Shown in pieces: positions 43,226-53,241 of a stretch of DNA of 64,000 nucleotides; position 1 is the first letter of the stretch, and each line of letters opens with the position of its first letter. The notes below the pieces were generated by a model that made no database searches, was not told the origin of the DNA, and saw only the letters and a list, made by a program, of their open reading frames with translations. The translations under genes and the position numbers were made by a program. This stretch comes from Fagopyrum homotropicum (lineage: Eukaryota; Streptophyta; Magnoliopsida; Caryophyllales; Polygonaceae): contig BSWB01000008.1 of the NCBI GenBank assembly GCA_033239125.1, positions 17,080,001-17,144,000 on the forward strand. The letters run 5' to 3'.

Positions 43226-45146
43226 TCTCCTTCAAGAACTTCCCATAGGCGGGCATTCCTAGAATAGCATCAAGGAAAGGAATGTTAATATGTAGTTTGT
43301 TCATCAAGTCAAGGAACTTACCAAAGTGCTTGTCTAGATGTGCTCTGACCCTTGACTGGGGGAATGGAAGTGGTGGTTTGTATGCAGGAGGTGGAACATA
43401 AACTTCAGTTTTCCCCTCCGCTTTCTGTGGCTCCACTTCGGTTGGTATCTCGGCCGAAGTGTTCTTCGACTGCACCTGGACCGAGGTGGTCTTCGTCGGT
43501 ACTGGCACCGACCGAGGCATTGGATCTGTAGTTTTCAGTCCACTCCTCGTAGTTATGGCCATGATCTGGCCCTTAGGGTTGCTCTCCGTCCTTGCGGGAA
43601 GCTTCCCTGGATCTCTTGGCACTTCATTCGCCCTACTTGCAAGTTGTTGTTCAAAGGCCTTTTGGGCCTTTGAAAACGAAGTCATAGAAGTCTCCATAGC
43701 GTTGAGCTTGATCAAGATAGCCTCCAAAACTGCGTCTTTCTTTTCTGGCTGAGACGAACTTGATCCTTGCCCCTGGCTCTTTAATGGAGTAGAAGAAGAA
43801 GAAGGGGAAGGGAGGAAAGGGTTAGAGGAATCGTTAGAGTTGGAGTTTGAATGATTGTTACCAGAATTTTGGTTGTTCGCCCTCCAGTTGTTGCTATTGG
43901 ATCCTCTATTGTTGTTGTTGTAATTGTTGTTCTGGGAACCGTTGTTGTTGTTACGGTATCCATTGTTGTTGTTCCTTTGTCCTTGCTCTTCTTTCTTGGT
44001 TTGAGCAACCAAGAGTTCCTTCAATTGCTTCACGTCATTTTTCAAAGACGTGAGTTGATTGTTGTTGGGCTGAGTTTCTTGGAAGTTAACTCGTTTAACT
44101 CCACCTTCAGCTCCTTGGTGGGTGTACTTCTCCATGTGCAAAGCTTGCTTCTCGATGAAGTCCCAAGCTTCGTCAATCGCCATGTCCATAAATGTACCGG
44201 CGGAGAGTAGTTGGAGATTGAGCTGGGTGCTTCCGTCCAGTCCTTTGAAGTATATCTCCAATAACTCTAACTTTGGAATCCCATGATGTGGGCAATCCAA
44301 AAGAATGTCCTTGAACCGCTCCCATGACTTGGACAAGCTCTCCTTATCCTTCATAATGAAAGCGTTCATCTTCCCTCTCATTTCAGCTGTCTTTGAAGGG
44401 GGAAAGAATTTGGTCAAGAATTCCGTTGTCATCTCCTCCCATGTGTTGATTTTTCCTGGAGGAAGAGATTGATACCAAGTAAGAGCTCTATCTTTTAAAG
44501 AAAAGTAAAAAGGTCTTAGCTTGTAGTTGTTATTTTCAATCCTTGAGGGTCTCAAGGTCTCCATCAAGATCTCATAGTTTTGAAGATGTTGATGCGGTGA
44601 TTCCTTCTCCATCCCTCCGAACTGGCATTGGCGAATCATGGATAGAACTTGCGGTCGAAGTTCATAGTCATGGTCCGCTGGATCTCCTAGGTTAACTCCT
44701 GGACGCCTCAGTTGTTGATTGGGGTCCATCCTTTGACCTAGGGTTTGTGGGATTCCTGTAGGAAAAGCGCCTCGGACTGGCATCCGAGGTGGAAGTACCT
44801 CGGCCGGGGCGTCAGGTACTGGAACCTGCCTCGGTCGAGGGTCAGCGACTGGGACCTGCATCGGTCGAGGATCTGGAATAGGATCTTCCCTCGGTCGAGG
44901 TAGAAACTGGTCTCGTAAAGCTGCCATATCAGCTTTGATCGCTTCAGTCCTGGTGCGAGTTTCTTCTCTTTCCTTCCTTAGCTCTTCCCTGCTGAGGCGT
45001 AGCAGCTCTAGCGCCTCTTTCAACTCGGCCTCAAGATCGCGGTTGTCTTGGTGGGCCATCTTCGCTTCTCTCAAGCGTCGTTTGTATGTGTTTTCTAGTT
45101 CGGGATCGTAAGGAACGATTTCCTTCCCAGTGCGAGTTCTTCGCAT
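43191..45146 (-). CDS. Ath-3 gag
   Basis: The ATG is at 45146 (MRRTRTGKEIVPYDPE); the open frame begins earlier, at 45179. Domains: a charged coiled-coil-like N-terminus (EALELLRLSREELRKEREE), a proline-rich spacer built from repeats of the dyad read as PRPRQVPV, LGQRMDPNQQ, a capsid-like domain (FYFSLKDRALTWYQ, LDCPHHGIPKLELL), an Asn-rich linker without a visible zinc knuckle, then DKHFGKFLDLMNKLHINIPF and the frame break at its end (GRFW). Apart from the terminal frameshift, gag is intact, so this copy could still supply capsid protein. Confidence 0.88.
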   Translation of the reverse strand: MRRTRTGKEIVPYDPELENTYKRRLREAKMAHQDNRDLEAELKEALELLRLSREELRKEREETRTRTEAIKADMAALRDQFLPRPREDPIPDPRPMQVPVADPRPRQVPVPDAPAEVLPPRMPVRGAFPTGIPQTLGQRMDPNQQLRRPGVNLGDPADHDYELRPQVLSMIRQCQFGGMEKESPHQHLQNYEILMETLRPSRIENNNYKLRPFYFSLKDRALTWYQSLPPGKINTWEEMTTEFLTKFFPPSKTAEMRGKMNAFIMKDKESLSKSWERFKDILLDCPHHGIPKLELLEIYFKGLDGSTQLNLQLLSAGTFMDMAIDEAWDFIEKQALHMEKYTHQGAEGGVKRVNFQETQPNNNQLTSLKNDVKQLKELLVAQTKKEEQGQRNNNNGYRNNNNGSQNNNYNNNNRGSNSNNWRANNQNSGNNHSNSNSNDSSNPFLPSPSSSSTPLKSQGQGSSSSQPEKKDAVLEAILIKLNAMETSMTSFSKAQKAFEQQLASRANEVPRDPGKLPARTESNPKGQIMAITTRSGLKTTDPMPRSVPVPTKTTSVQVQSKNTSAEIPTEVEPQKAEGKTEVYVPPPAYKPPLPFPQSRVRAHLDKHFGKFLDLMNKLHINIPFLDAILGMPAYGKFLKEIVKEEETGRFW

Positions 45147-45249
45147 AAACCTAAGAAAGAACCTGCAAAAGTCACTCAAGTAGAGTGGTTAGAAGACACA
45201 GGGGCAAGTGCACCAAAAGCAAACCGTAACCGGCTCGGTCTAGACCAAG

Positions 45250-45267
45250 TCCCCGGCAACGGCGCCA
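45250..45267 (-). promoter_or_regulatory. Ath-3 primer-binding site (tRNA-Asp type)
   Basis: The complement reads TGGCGCCGTTGCCGGGGA, six bases inside the 5' LTR end. Confidence 0.9.
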
Positions 45268-45273
45268 AAAACT

Positions 45274-46957
45274 TGTTCGCTCCAAACGGTGTGTGCAAGC
45301 TTTAAATTTATAACCCTAGACGTAAGCTTAAAACAAGGATGCAAACCCGCAGTGTATGGGTCAATCGTAGTAAAAGCAAAGAATTCCAGGGGTCGATCAC
45401 AGGGACTTAGTGAAACAAAGTCCAATTACGGTATGCTTAGCAAATACTAACCACAAAAGCAATCAACACAGTCAAAGATGATAAAAGTCAATAAAACAAG
45501 TATGCAATTCTAGGGATTAAAGCATCTAGTTGTGGTTCCAACTCAAGATCTAAAGATAAGCAGACAAAGTTGAGGTATTTGCATAAGGAATGTGTTACTA
45601 GAGTGGAATAGATTACCGGGTAAGTCTCACTACTCACTAATCCTAAACCGTAACTCCTATTACCGGGTAAGTCTCAACGAATTAAGATAAAGAACTATAA
45701 CCTCAAACTAACACACCATCTAAGGGAATAGAATCAACCTTTACCGGGTAAGTCTCAGGCTAACTCACAGAGATGGGATAAAAGCACACTCAAACCCCAA
45801 TAAAGGATAAACCTTTATTACCTACACTTATGATCTTAGGTACACAAACTAAGGAATTACCGGGTAAGTCTCATCCTAGGCTTGCATTGAACCAGGAAAC
45901 GTGTAATAAGGATAGGATTTGGCAAACTCTAACACTTAACTCTCAGTTTAGGATTAGATAAGTCACCTCGGTCAGCCAGATTCCACCCCGGCCGAGATGT
46001 TCATCGACTGAGCGAGATGCTTAGGGTTAAGGTAAAGACTCGAACTTTCAGGGTCCTACTGTGATTAAGATTATTCTATCATTGTTTTTCCCACAACCTT
46101 CAACCAATCACGCTAGAATCACACAAAGAGATTAGCCACTCATCATCATGAAAGTATTAATCAAATATATGGGAAGAAGGTGAATATTTGAACAAGAAGA
46201 ATTTAATGAAAAGAAGACAACAAGGAAGGGAATCTAAGATGATCTTACAAAACCCTTCAAAAGCTATAAAAGCTACAATCTTCCTTCTTCAACCTTAAAA
46301 AAGGTTCTTCAAATCTCCCAACTGGAGTATGGCTGCTGCGTGCTATGCGTGATTTCCAACTGTATGCGGCCCCTTGGATTTGTGGAAATCCAACCCTTTT
46401 TATAGGAAAATAACCCTCCAAAGATAAGATATCTTAGAAAGATCTTTTCCCATAAATATAGGTAAAATATAGGATCTAGTAAATCTTCTTCCTTCCAGGA
46501 GCCAAGCCCAAAAATATAAGATCTCTTTCCAAAGATAAAAGATCTCAGCCAAGAATAAAATATTCTCGCCGCGTCCCAGGTGTTCGCCTCGGTCGAGTCG
46601 ACTTCTCCGGATCACCTCGGTCGAGGTGAATCTGTGGTCAACCGAGGTGAGTCACAACGTAATGTGAAATCTCTCAAATCTGGTCCAAAGTGAATCTTAA
46701 ATCCATGGCTATGTTTCCTGGATGGTTCCTTATGTTCCTGGATGTAGCTCCAATGACTCCATAGCCCCTTTTGCTCCTTTTTGATGCAAAACGTGCCATT
46801 TTACCTACGATTACAACAAAAATAGGTGTAGACCTCGATTCTCGCAAAGGTAGATGAAATGGTAATATAATCACATATTATACATACAAACATGCAGATT
46901 ATGAAAGATAAAACGTCCAAACAAACCCCAAAATATAGACTATAATTCATGCTATCA
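45274..46957 (-). repeat. Ath-3 5' LTR (1684 bp)
   Basis: Same ends as 35217-36963, with the 63-bp deletion noted above. It carries the perfect dyad CACCTCGGTCGAGGTG at 46613-46628. Right target copy GAAGT is 46958-46962. Confidence 0.92.
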
Positions 46958-46962
46958 GAAGT

Positions 46963-48244
46963 ACTCCCATCGGAGTGTTGATGGTGGAAGTCAAAGATCC
47001 AGAGCTCAAGAGCTGAACCTTACCTCCTCTAGTATTGATCAAATCACCACTCTTAACAATGAGGTTAAGGCTTTGAAGGAGCTCTTGAAGACACAAGCAC
47101 AACAACCAAAGGAGCAAGATGTTGGCTATGTTGGGAGAGGAAACTACCAAGGGAATAGGAACAACAACAACAACAACAATAACAACCGGAACTACAACAA
47201 TTGGAGATCCAATCAAAATAATTCCGGTAACCCTTATTCCCATGCTGATAATGCTCTAACTCCACCTTCTTCTTCTACTCCATTGAAAAGTCAGGAACCA
47301 TCTTCAAGCCAGCCACCCAAGGATAAACTAGAAGCGATGATGGAAACTTTAATGCGAAAGATGAATGAATTGGAAAGTTCAGTTACTTCGATTTCTAAGG
47401 CAGAAAAAACCTTGGAAAATCAAGTATTTAGCAAGGCCGCAGAAGTTCCTAGAGATCAAGGGAAGCTTCCCGGAAGAATGGAGAATAACCCTAGGGGCCA
47501 AGTAATGGTGATTACCACAAGGAGTGGTGTGAAGACCACCGACCCAGTACCTCAGTCGAGCGACGCTGTAAAGCAGCCCGTCTTGGTTGAGGTGTCCGCT
47601 GAGAAAGAGAAGGAGAAAGGAGAAGTCTACATATCTCCTTAAGCTTACAAGCCTCCACTACCGTTTCCTCAGTGTAGAGCAAGAGTGCGTCTAGACAAGC
47701 ATTTCCGTAAGTTTCTGGACCTTATGAGTAAGCTACATATTAACATACCTTTCATTGATGCAATTATAGGTATGCCCGCCTATGGGAAGTTCTTAAAGGA
47801 GGACCTCTATAACAAGAGGAATCTAGAAGATTTTGGTGAAGTAAAGATGTCTTCTAGATCATCGGGACTCATCAAGATCATGAGGAGAACATGCCACCCA
47901 AGTTGCGGGATCCGGGATCATTTTACATCCCCATTGGAGTTGGATAGGTCACATACGATGCACTTTGTGATCTAGGAGCAAGCGTGAGCATCATTCCACT
48001 TGCTTTGTGTGAGAGAGTTGGTTTGGAAGAGCCTAAACCAGTAAAGATGACACTATATATGGCGGATCGATCCATTACTCGACCCGTTGACATATTGGAA
48101 GACCTCCTAGTAAATCTTGGTAAGTTTTGCATTCTTATTGATTTTGTGGTATTGGACATTCCTGCAGATTATCCAATCTCAATCATCCTTGGGAAGCCGT
48201 TTCTTGCAACTTCCGTTTGTTTGGTGGATTGCTAGAACGCCAAA
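46963..48244 (+). pseudogene. Ath-2 gag C-terminus and protease
   Basis: Gag resumes in frame after the Ath-3 target copy (…EK|YSHRS). It shows NNEVKALKELLKTQ, an Asn-rich stretch, and GNPYSHADNALTPPSSS, then a stop at 47640-47642 before AYKPPLPFPQ. A frame shift near 47880 precedes the protease CDLGASVSIIPLALC (about 47969-48010), with a stop in the preceding IGVG-VTYDAL. Another stop at 48233-48235 is an AAG-to-TAG change in VDCKN. No functional protein can be made. Confidence 0.82.
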
Positions 48245-49051
48245 TTGTCTTTCAACATCGGAGAAGAACATGTTGAGTTCGTGCTATCAACTTTAATGAA
48301 AGGACAAGACCTTGAGGAGTACATTTATAACATCTATGATGAAGAGGAATCACGAGAATTGGTGAGCTCTATCCTTATTAAAGATCCTCTAGAAAGAGTT
48401 TTGAGTTTTAGTATGATGGAGAAGGGTGTAGATGTTTCTTGTGATGTAGATATACAAAGCTTGGAAGAAGATCCGAAGGCTGTTTTTGAGGAATTTGAAG
48501 AGGAGTCGAAGAATTGTCACGACCTTGTTCAAACTACCTCGACCGAGGTGACTTTTGGAGTGACCGAGGTGAAAGCAACAAGAGGTCACCTCGGATCAGA
48601 CCTCGGTCGAGACACTTCAAAGGCAAACGAGATCACTGATTCATGGAAACCTCCTCGTTCCATGACTTCAAGTGATGCATGTACTAGCCCCACACATTTC
48701 GAAGCTTCACAAAAAGATGTTGAGAATACAATACCCCCACTTCGCAGGATGATTGCAAAAGTTGAAAAGATTTACAAGGAGAGAACACAGAAATGGCAAG
48801 ACAAGCATATTTCTCAAAAAGGGCTCAAAGAAGGAGATCTTGTTCTTCTTTTCGATTCTCACCTTCGCCTCCTTCCAGGTAAGTCAAAATCTAGATGGAC
48901 AAGACCATATACTGTGAAACATGTCAATCCTCATGGTGCAGTTGAAGTATGGGGTGAACATTATGGAAAATTTAGGGTTGACATACGTAGGTTGAAGAAG
49001 AACAAACCGGAATTCCCGGTTAAGGAGATTGTGTCTATGCATCTCACATGA
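48245..49051 (+). pseudogene. Ath-2 protease tail fused to integrase C-terminus
   Basis: An open frame of 268 codons. The first ~160 are the protease-RT linker (FNIGEEHVEFVLSTLMKG, EEESRELVSSILIKDPLERV, and the dyad region read as TTSTEVTFGVTEV). Then KVEKIYKERTQKWQDKH and LKEGDLVLLFDSHLRLLPGKSKS and HGAVEVWGEHYGKF follow, which are the end of integrase. RT, RNase H and the integrase core, about 3 kb, are gone and the frame is kept across the join near 48765. TGA at 49049-49051 is the normal pol stop. Confidence 0.85.
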
Positions 49052-49087
49052 ACGGAAGCGGTTGGGTCCAGCCAACAACCTTAAATC

Positions 49088-49111
49088 AAGCGCTTCTTGG
49101 GAGGCAACCCA
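49088..49111 (+). promoter_or_regulatory. Conserved post-pol box with stem-loop (Ath-2)
   Basis: Identical over 24 bp to the Ath-1 box; the stem is CTTGGG-AGGCAA-CCCAAG, 36 bp after the pol stop. Confidence 0.75.
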
Positions 49112-49413
49112 AGGTATTGCTTTCTTTCTTTCTATCTAGATTTGTTTAGTGTATTTTTTGCGTTTTTTGTGTCCACGATTACAAGAACTAGGTACAATCC
49201 AAGAAGAACCACCTAGGGGAGAAAATGAGAAGAACTACGGTTCAAGAATCTGAGGAATGGAAGAAAACTGAGACTCACCTCGGGTGCTGCCATGCATCTC
49301 GACCGAGATACATCTGGGCCAACCGAGATGAGAGCAACAGGGAGTCACCTCGGTTGAACATCTCAGATGTTGAAAACCATCTCGACCGAGATGCAATTGA
49401 AATTTCTGACGGG

Positions 49414-49420
49414 TATAAAA
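49414..49420 (+). promoter_or_regulatory. TATA-like site before Ath-2 third ORF
   Basis: GGGTATAAAAGGAG followed by a long CT-rich run (about 49432-49465). It is 363 bp after the pol stop and 439 bp before the ATG at 49853. It aligns with TACAAAA in Ath-3. A TATA box with a pyrimidine-rich start region is the usual form of plant promoters; activity is inferred. Confidence 0.55.
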
Positions 49421-49852
49421 GGAGAAGAACACTCTCTCTCCTCACTTTTCCCTCTCTCCCGACGCCGTCTCGACCGAAATGAGCCCTAATTCCTCAAATA
49501 TTCGTTTCTTGATCATTTTCAATGATTCTAAGCTCCAAATCCACAAGGAAGGCACAATATAGAATTCTCCAGCATCAATCAAGACTTAGATCCACCGCAT
49601 TCTACAGAAAATCGGGTAATCTCGTTCGAAAACCCCTTTTCTTGATTGCGGTTGATTTCTTTCGATTTTGGAGATTGCTGCTAGTTTGTTGTGTTCGAAA
49701 TAACTGTAGAACCCCCTAGGAAGCAATTGATAGTGATTTTGGGGGAAGAAAATTATAGATTCAAGACTTTGATCGAAATCAGTTCCGTCTCGGTCAAGCC
49801 CAAGCATCTTGACCGAGGTGAACTCAAGAACAACCCAAGATACCTTGCTGAA

Positions 49853-50702
49853 ATGGAGGGTTTACGACGATCCAATCGACAGATTGTGCTCCGTTACCAT
49901 GTTGAGGCTAGACAACCTTCACCTCCACCCCCTTCACCTCCGCAAATACCAATCATTATCCCTAACCTCAAAGAAAAATATGACCGCATTTGCTCCTGTC
50001 CATTCATAACCCCTCGTTACATCCACATCGATGATCTAGCTTGCTTGCACATAGTTGATGACTTGAGGAGGATGATCTCCACTATAGGGCCGGATATGTT
50101 TTTCTTGATCCGACACCGGCTTATGTAGAGCCGACTTATGAGTTCCTAAGCTCCATTATTTATGTGTGGGATGAAAATTACGTCAAATTCCGCCTTATGA
50201 ACAAAACCTACAAATTCACTACGGAGGACTTTGGAGGTATATTTAGTTTCTCCCCTCCCACAACTACTGATTTCCCTTCCCGCAACCACGCTAGAGCCTT
50301 TTGGACCTATATTGCTCATATTCCCACTAGCGTCGAGAATTGGAAACCGGGAGATTCAAAAGACAAATGTATCTTTCATGTGACCTTTAATATGGAACAC
50401 CGGATCCTGAATGAGATGTAACTATCTCGCACCGAGACACCGCAGAAAATCCGGCAAGACGAGCTGTTCACTCTTTGGTGTATGACTAGACGTGAGATCC
50501 CGAACTTCACCGTCATGTTGGCTGATGATCTACCCTGGATCAGGAGCAAGAAAAAGGGAGATATTTGTGTAGGTGGATTGGTGACTCACATAGCCAACAT
50601 CATCGGCATTGACCTTTCCGCTTGTACCTTGGCTGCTGAGGCCAAACCGTTAGGGCTGCAAGAGTTCATCACTCGCAGGATCTTGGTTTCTGGAGGGCCT
50701 GG
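49853..50702 (+). pseudogene. Ath-2 third ORF (ATHILA ORF-1 type), first part
   Basis: ATG at 49853 (MEGLRRSNRQIVLRYH). A proline-rich stretch is followed by LHIVDDLRRMIST, as in Ath-3. A frame shift near 50115 leads to VKFRLMNKTYKFTTEDFGGI and NHARAFWTYIAHI; a stop at 50419-50421; then PQKIRQDELFTLWCM and KKGDICVGGLVTHIA and LSACTLAAEAKPLGLQEFIT. LARD-2 inserted after 50702 (target CCTGG, 50698-50702). The reading continues at 60139. Confidence 0.78.
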
Positions 50703-53241
50703 TGTAATATCCGGATTTTTCTTTTCTCGATAAATTCCGAATCAACCCTACTTACTAGTTGAGACTAGTTCCGAGTTCTTTTTTTTATTTAGCAAGCAGG
50801 CCCAAACCGGGCCCATCAGCTAGGCCCAATTTAGATGATATTTAATGTTTGAAAGAACCAACTCCTCTCTTTTGTTTTTTTTACCCTAGCCGCCCTCCTC
50901 TCCTTCCCCACTTCTCCTGTTGAACTACCAACCACCATCATCCTTCATCTCAGCCGGTCGAGCAGTGCTATACACCTCTCCTTCTTGACTCTTTCTTCCT
51001 CCAGTGACCGGCGCCGTCTGGATCTCGAAACGGACCGGCCACAAGCACCTAAGAATGCCTCTCCTTATTGTCTCAAACTGCCGGACTTCCTTCTGTCGGG
51101 ACTACCTCGTCTTCTGCCGCTGTCCAGGAACTAGAGTCTCCTTCCTCCCATTCCTATCTGGACGTCTGCCGCCGCCTTAACACGGCGCCAGGGAGGATCG
51201 TCGTTGCTGCAACCGGCCTCATCCCGACGGGCTCCTTTTGTCACTCGGAACCACCCAACCGGAGACGCTAGGAACAATGCTGAAGAGAGGCGTCGCCTGC
51301 CAGCCGGGTTGAATGCCCAGAAGGTCGCCGCGGAGTCACCGGGCCCTCGTCTCTGTATCAGTGGGAGGGCAGGCTCCTTCGCCTTTGTCGTTGTAGGCCA
51401 CCGGTTGGAGACTCCCCTCCGCCCTCACAGGCAACCAGCCGCCAAGAGCTTTCTCCGCGTTCACCACCACTCTGCCGCCTGCTCTGCGGACTTCCGACGC
51501 CCCTCCCTCCTTCCTTGTGTGAAGGGTATCCATTGTGGGTTAGGTGAGATCTGCAGTAAATTTTTTTTTTGTCTTGTAATAGTAATGTCTAATTATGTAT
51601 GTTAGTGTAGTAGTAGTTAGAGAGAAGGGTCTTCTAAGTATTGTGTGATGTGGTGTAATGGGAGTTGTGCATTATGTATGTGAGATATGAGTGAGTGTAT
51701 AAGAAGAATGTGGTATACATGAATATATAATGGTTATAGTCTATTGCTTGTTGGTTTTGGAAGTGTTGGAGGTTGATATAAAGAGTACTTGTGAATGACT
51801 TGTATAAGTCAAGATTGTTGAGCTATGCATGGAGTTGGACTTATGAATTTTTGTATTAGAAGTTTGTTGGAGAATGTAAGTTTGTATGATTTTAGTTAGT
51901 TGATTGAAAGTTATAAGGTCCTAAAGTCGGAAGTTGGACAATTTATATAAGGGTGGAGTTTTGGCTAAGTATGTGAAGTTTTGTATCCTAAAGCCACTTT
52001 CGGATTTTTTTTTTCTATAGGATAAGTAGTTGATTATTTTGGGATTTCCTCAATCCTAGTTATAAGAGAATATATCATAGAGGGATTATATATGTTCCTT
52101 AGAATTTCTGAATTTTGTTAGGAGAACTTTAAGTTTATACAAAGTGAGACCTTAGAGAGATTTTCATGGAAGTTAAGAAGTGGGAAAATCGTTTAACTTA
52201 GTAATATCTTTCCGTTGAGTGTTGGATGGTGGTTGTGGGTTCCAAAGGGTGTTTCGGAAGTATTCTAGGAACTTGTTTGGATTTTTTTTAGACCTAGGGG
52301 TAGAATCGTTTTTTTTACTTTTATAAGGGTGAAATGGTTTTTGTTTTCCTTAACATAACCTTTAGTATCTTAGAAGTTAGAAACTTCTATGAGGTTAAGA
52401 AATATTGTTGACCCACTTTCCTGTTATATCAGGCAGTTGAGTTCTTATGTTGCGGATCGAATTCTTTTGAGCTATCGAGAGCTGTGACTTGGAAAGGTAA
52501 GTCCTTTGGGCTTACTTAGCTAGCTTCTGAATACGAGTATGAATGATGATAGTGGTATGTGATTGAGATGTGTAGAGTTATAGGTTGTAATAAGTATTTA
52601 CCGACCTACACTTGGCCTAAGAGTAACGGGCGGTGGCATTTTGCTCAGTTAGCCTGAGGGCGCTGGGGGTTTCTTTAGGGACTAGTCCACACTCGGTTTG
52701 TAGTGATCCTACCGGCGGAGGTAAGCTAGACCTACACCCAGTTGGATAAGGAACGGAGGCGAGAACTCTTAAGATTCTCGTGCCACAACTGTAAAATGGA
52801 ATAAGGTGAATCACTTAACTACTAGATAATAACCGGTTTGTGTGCCAGCATGATGATTGTTTATTTTACCTTGTTTGTGTTTGTGCTATCCTTATTCTGC
52901 TTATTTTTGGATTGTTATCTAACGGTTTATCCGTGTTGTAGATTCGTAGAGATAGACAGTTGCAGAGTGATCCGGAACGGATGGTCAGCCGGGTCCACGT
53001 ACTTATTAGATGGGGACGGGGGAGTCTCTCATACAGCATGCATGTTATGTATATGTTTATGTTTTGTAAGGCTGTCACATGTGTACATTCATACAATAAA
53101 AATATTATGTTTCAAAATTGTTTTAAGTATATTTGTGCCTTGTTGTAAGATCCAAGTAATGTTGTTGTTAAACCAAGGTTGGGACCCATTGTGAGGTCCT
53201 AACCAGTAGCTCCCCGAGTTCGGAGAATTTGGGGTGTTACA
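50703..53241 (+). repeat. LARD-2 5' LTR (2539 bp)
   Basis: It contains a GC-rich segment at about 50885-51540 following a T-run and CCCTAGCCGCC, then AT-rich sequence with a stem-loop TAGAAGTT-AGA-AACTTCTA (52371-52389), a second stem-loop at about 52496-52516, a putative intron 52497-52941, and the conserved end. Short ORFs in the GC-rich part (for example 51204-51605) show no recognisable domain and I do not call them genes. Confidence 0.9.

Larger units (their letters stand above)
35217..46957 (-). mobile_element. Ath-3: Athila-lineage element without integrase, nested in Ath-2 gag
   Basis: Minus-strand element with LTRs at 45274-46957 (5') and 35217-36963 (3'), flanked by a perfect duplication GAAGT (35212-35216 and 46958-46962). 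Reading right to left: 5' LTR, primer site, gag, protease, RT-RNase H, post-pol box, third ORF, conserved 3' region, polypurine tract, 3' LTR; 11.7 kb. Integrase is absent. The LTRs are very similar by eye; the 5' copy lacks about 63 bp (missing between bases equivalent to 36155 and 36217). Integration with a clean target duplication means integrase came from another copy, or that the deletion happened after insertion. Confidence 0.93.

Noticed and set aside
43847..44210. Plus-strand frames rich in Val, Cys and Asn over the Ath-3 gag
   Set aside because: They are reverse-frame readings of the (AAC)n-rich linker of gag on the minus strand.
51204..51605. 133-codon frame in the GC-rich part of the LARD-2 LTR (and its copy at 58102-58476)
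   Set aside because: No recognisable domain. Conservation between the two LTRs only reflects their common origin; overlapping frames on both strands are equally open, as expected in GC-rich DNA.
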